A stretch of 6,710 nt of DNA from JAIRVZ01 sp031553755 (GTDB taxonomy: Bacteria > Bacteroidota > Bacteroidia > Bacteroidales > Azobacteroidaceae). Location of the stretch: positions 1-6,710 of the forward strand of contig JAVBKZ010000084.1 of NCBI GenBank assembly GCA_031553755.1, given 5' to 3'. Position 1 is the first letter of the stretch. Every line of letters starts with the position of its first letter. Position numbers and translations under genes: made by a program. The notes beneath the pieces were generated by a model. The model saw only the letters and a list, made by a program, of their open reading frames with translations, was not told the DNA's origin and ran no database searches. Below are positions 4,784-6,710 of this stretch, piece by piece.

Positions 4784-6517
4784 ATGAAACGTTATATCTA
4801 TCTTCGCTTGTTTATACTAACTTTATTAAACATAGTCTCATTGTCTAATAATGGATATGCACAATTTTTTTCGGGAGGAGTTGGGACATTAGAAGATCCA
4901 TATAAAATTGCAACTGCTGTTGATATAGACAATATTAGATATTGGACGGGGGCAAAAAATACAAATGTTCATTTTCGTTTAATGAATGATATTGACCTTA
5001 CGGATTTTCTAAAAAACATGTCTGACGGATGGATTCCCATTGGGAATATGACGTGGTATGATGAGTGCGCCAGTTTCAATGGATATTTTCATGGAGGAGG
5101 ACATAAAATATCTGGTTTATGGATAAATAATTTAGGATTCGACTATGTTGGGTTATTTGGACACAATATGGGTGTTATTGATAGTTTAGCAATTACTGGA
5201 ACAAACATAAAAGGAGGTACTAAATATATTGGAGGACTTGTTGGTTGTAATTCAGGAACAATAAGTAATGTTAGTTGTTCTATAGACATTTTTTCTAGTA
5301 AATATATTAAAAAAGATGTTTTATCTGGAGGTCTAATTGGGTACAATAAGGGCATTGTAACTGAATGTTTTACCGCAGGAAGTGTATGTGACAGTATAAC
5401 TAATACTTTGTATTCTAGCCTCTCGGTTTATGCAGGAGGAATTATTGGGTATAACGAAGCAGGAGTTATAATGAGTAGTTATTCAATAGGAAATGTCTCG
5501 GTATTGCCCTCAAATAAATATACTCAATGTTCTTATTCTACGTGTTCTGGTGGTTTGATTGGACAAAATAATTCTGGAGTTATATCAATGTGTTACGCAA
5601 CAGGGGATATAATGGCTGCATCAGGCAATAATACAGGCTATGCCTTATATGCATCAGCAGGAGGATTAATTGGAGATAATTCAGGAGGCATTGTGTCAAA
5701 TTGTTATGCTACAGGGAATGTATCAAGTTCTAATAAATCAGTAAATCCATCTTCTTATTCAGGAGGGTTAATTGGCTCTTTCTACCTTACGGAAGAATTA
5801 AGCAATTGTTATTCAACAGGGCAGATAAGCGGTTATAAAGCTGGAGGTTGTATTGGATATATTAGTTTGGGTGCAGCTAAAAACATATATAATTGTTATA
5901 GCCTTAGATCGCCTGTAATCGGAAGTACGAATGGAACTTATGGTATTGAATCATTAGACGATTGGAGAATGAAAAGAAAAGAATATTTTGTAAACTGGGA
6001 TTTTGAATCTGTTTGGGGAATTAAGGTTGGATATTCTTTTCCTGATTTACGTTCAGCCCCTTTGTTTATAATAGGAGAAACTTCCATCCAAAACAATTCC
6101 ACTCATATCTACACCACAAATACAGGACTGTCTAATTATGTTTGGACAATTGAAAATGGTATGATTATATCCGGACAATCTTCTAATGAAATCATTGTTA
6201 AATGGGATAGCGATGCAAATGAAGGAATTTTAAATATTTCCAGTGAAATTAGGAAGTCATCAATAAAAGTTAGATTATTTAAATCTACTGCTATAGAAGA
6301 TGCATTAAAATTTCAAATTTCTGTCTTTCCAAATCCAACAACAGGAATACTTAATGTAAGAAATACCTTGAATACTATTCCCAAAATAGTTGTATATGAT
6401 TTGTATGGAAGGCAATTATTACAAACAACACAAAATCAGATAGACCTATCTTCTTTTGCCAATGGAATATATTTGATTCAAATTGAGAAAGATATTGTAA
6501 AAGTTGAAAAAAGATAA
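4784..6517 (+). CDS. Secreted GLUG-repeat protein with T9SS type A sorting domain
   Basis: The 577-residue product starts at ATG 4784 (MKRYIYLRLF), which gives a proper Sec signal peptide with cleavage predicted after NGYA (residue 26). An in-frame ATG 30 nt upstream would put a charged leader in front and overlaps the previous gene, so it is less likely. After a segment with GTLEDPYKIAT (34-44) come GLUG-type repeats, with glycine cores VGLFG (122), GGLVG (150), GGLIG (182), GGIIG (218), GGLIG (256), GGLIG (293), GGLIG (327) and GGCIG (354). Many are followed by NCYATG-like strands. These repeats should form a beta-helix or solenoid. A PKD/Ig-like region follows (about 430-500, with YVWTIENG and IIVKWD). 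The C-terminus (about 512-577) is the T9SS sorting domain, with FPNPTTG (515-521), VVYDLYGR (536-543) and NGIYLIQI (560-567). It should be exported and attached to the cell surface or released; its ligand is unknown. Confidence 0.92.
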   Translation: MKRYIYLRLFILTLLNIVSLSNNGYAQFFSGGVGTLEDPYKIATAVDIDNIRYWTGAKNTNVHFRLMNDIDLTDFLKNMSDGWIPIGNMTWYDECASFNGYFHGGGHKISGLWINNLGFDYVGLFGHNMGVIDSLAITGTNIKGGTKYIGGLVGCNSGTISNVSCSIDIFSSKYIKKDVLSGGLIGYNKGIVTECFTAGSVCDSITNTLYSSLSVYAGGIIGYNEAGVIMSSYSIGNVSVLPSNKYTQCSYSTCSGGLIGQNNSGVISMCYATGDIMAASGNNTGYALYASAGGLIGDNSGGIVSNCYATGNVSSSNKSVNPSSYSGGLIGSFYLTEELSNCYSTGQISGYKAGGCIGYISLGAAKNIYNCYSLRSPVIGSTNGTYGIESLDDWRMKRKEYFVNWDFESVWGIKVGYSFPDLRSAPLFIIGETSIQNNSTHIYTTNTGLSNYVWTIENGMIISGQSSNEIIVKWDSDANEGILNISSEIRKSSIKVRLFKSTAIEDALKFQISVFPNPTTGILNVRNTLNTIPKIVVYDLYGRQLLQTTQNQIDLSSFANGIYLIQIEKDIVKVEKR

Positions 6518-6530
6518 AATAAAAAACGGC

Positions 6531-6627
6531 ACATAACAAGCGGTTTGGCGTCAGGCGGGCTGACGTTCGGCTTGACAAGTCCTGCGGACATTGTCCCGCC
6601 CGAACGCCAAGCCGCCGGCCGTCAAAC
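6531..6627 (+). other. attC4, integron cassette recombination site with altered R' core
   Basis: The R'' core ACATAAC (6531-6537) is followed by an 84-nt core (6535-6618) identical to attC3 at 4159-4242, with the same arms and inner hairpin. The right end differs from the other sites: it reads GCCGTCAAAC (6618-6627), so the invariant GTT is GTC. The exchange point would be after G6621. What follows may be the end of the array or a cassette with a mutated first base. Confidence 0.88.
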
Positions 6628-6710
6628 TGTCTAAAAACCCCTCTTAATTTTCACAATAAAAACGTGCCTGTATTCTTTATATTTCGTATCTTTAGACATG
6701 AAATTTATAC
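6628..6710 (+). other. Right flank, possible promoter and start of a further gene
   Basis: No complete gene lies here. TATCTTTA (6687-6694) and TATATTTC (6678-6685) each match seven of eight positions of the TAnnTTTG -7 box, without a good -33 box. An ATG at 6698 opens a frame (MKFI) that runs off the window. With the nearer -7 box this start would be almost leaderless, so either the upstream box or a later start is more likely. Confidence 0.3.

Larger units (their letters stand above)
4246..6621 (+). mobile_element. Integron gene cassette 3: PD-(D/E)XK protein plus T9SS GLUG-repeat protein
   Basis: This is a complete cassette of about 2.4 kb. It opens GTTATGTGCC (4245-4254), the exact reverse complement of GGCACATAAC (6528-6537) at its attC. 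It carries two co-directional genes 19 bp apart. The leader before 4294 is short (about 48 bp) with no clear -7 box, so expression may come from upstream. Confidence 0.85.

Noticed and set aside
81..6627. CRISPR array or transposon terminal repeats as explanation for the recurrent GC-rich palindromes
   Set aside because: Spacing is 1-3 kb with genes between, each unit is itself a palindrome, and end decamers match within each inter-site segment. This fits attC cassettes, not CRISPR or IS ends. No transposase is present.

Overview
The window looks like a piece of a Bacteroidota chromosome. It is AT-rich, its starts lack Shine-Dalgarno sequences, there are promoter boxes of the TTTG / TAnnTTTG type, and one protein carries a type IX secretion (T9SS) C-terminal sorting domain. 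Its organising principle is an integron-type gene-cassette array. Four attC-like recombination sites (about 81-144, 2909-3035, 4155-4251 and 6531-6627) divide the DNA into three complete cassettes, plus the tail of one on the left and flanking DNA on the right. The delimitation is internally proven. The 10 bases that open each cassette at the R' core are the exact reverse complement of the 10 bases that open the attC ending the same cassette: GTTATATGCC/GGCATATAAC, GTTGGCTGCC/GGCAGCCAAC and GTTATGTGCC/GGCACATAAC. No integrase gene is in the window. The site orientation puts the attI end of the array to the left, unless this is an integrase-less cluster.

Cassette 1 (139-3029) is an unusually long, operon-like defence cassette. 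It holds a YhdJ-like beta-class adenine methyltransferase (249-1127, predicted target ATGCAT), an overlapping gene for a probable cognate restriction endonuclease (1105-2220), a two-transmembrane SLATT-like protein (2242-2730) and a 45-residue proline-rich small protein (2739-2876). A Bacteroidota -7 element sits in the cassette leader.

Cassette 2 (3030-4245) carries an unrecognised membrane-anchored protein on + (3183-3689). On the opposite strand is a SymE-family toxin gene (3728-3943) with its own canonical promoter, a 28-codon upstream ORF, a 14-bp element repeated before both starts, and an intrinsic terminator.

Cassette 3 (4246-6621) carries a small PD-(D/E)XK nuclease-like protein (4294-4764). 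It is followed 19 bp later by a secreted GLUG-repeat protein with a T9SS sorting tail (4784-6517). Its attC has the same 84-bp core as the preceding attC.

Overall this is mobile accessory DNA: recombination sites carry restriction-modification, probable membrane-effector, toxin, nuclease and surface-protein genes. The individual families are mostly recognisable. The unusual parts are the multigene cassettes, the SLATT plus proline-rich peptide pair linked to an R-M pair, and the organisation of the symE leader.
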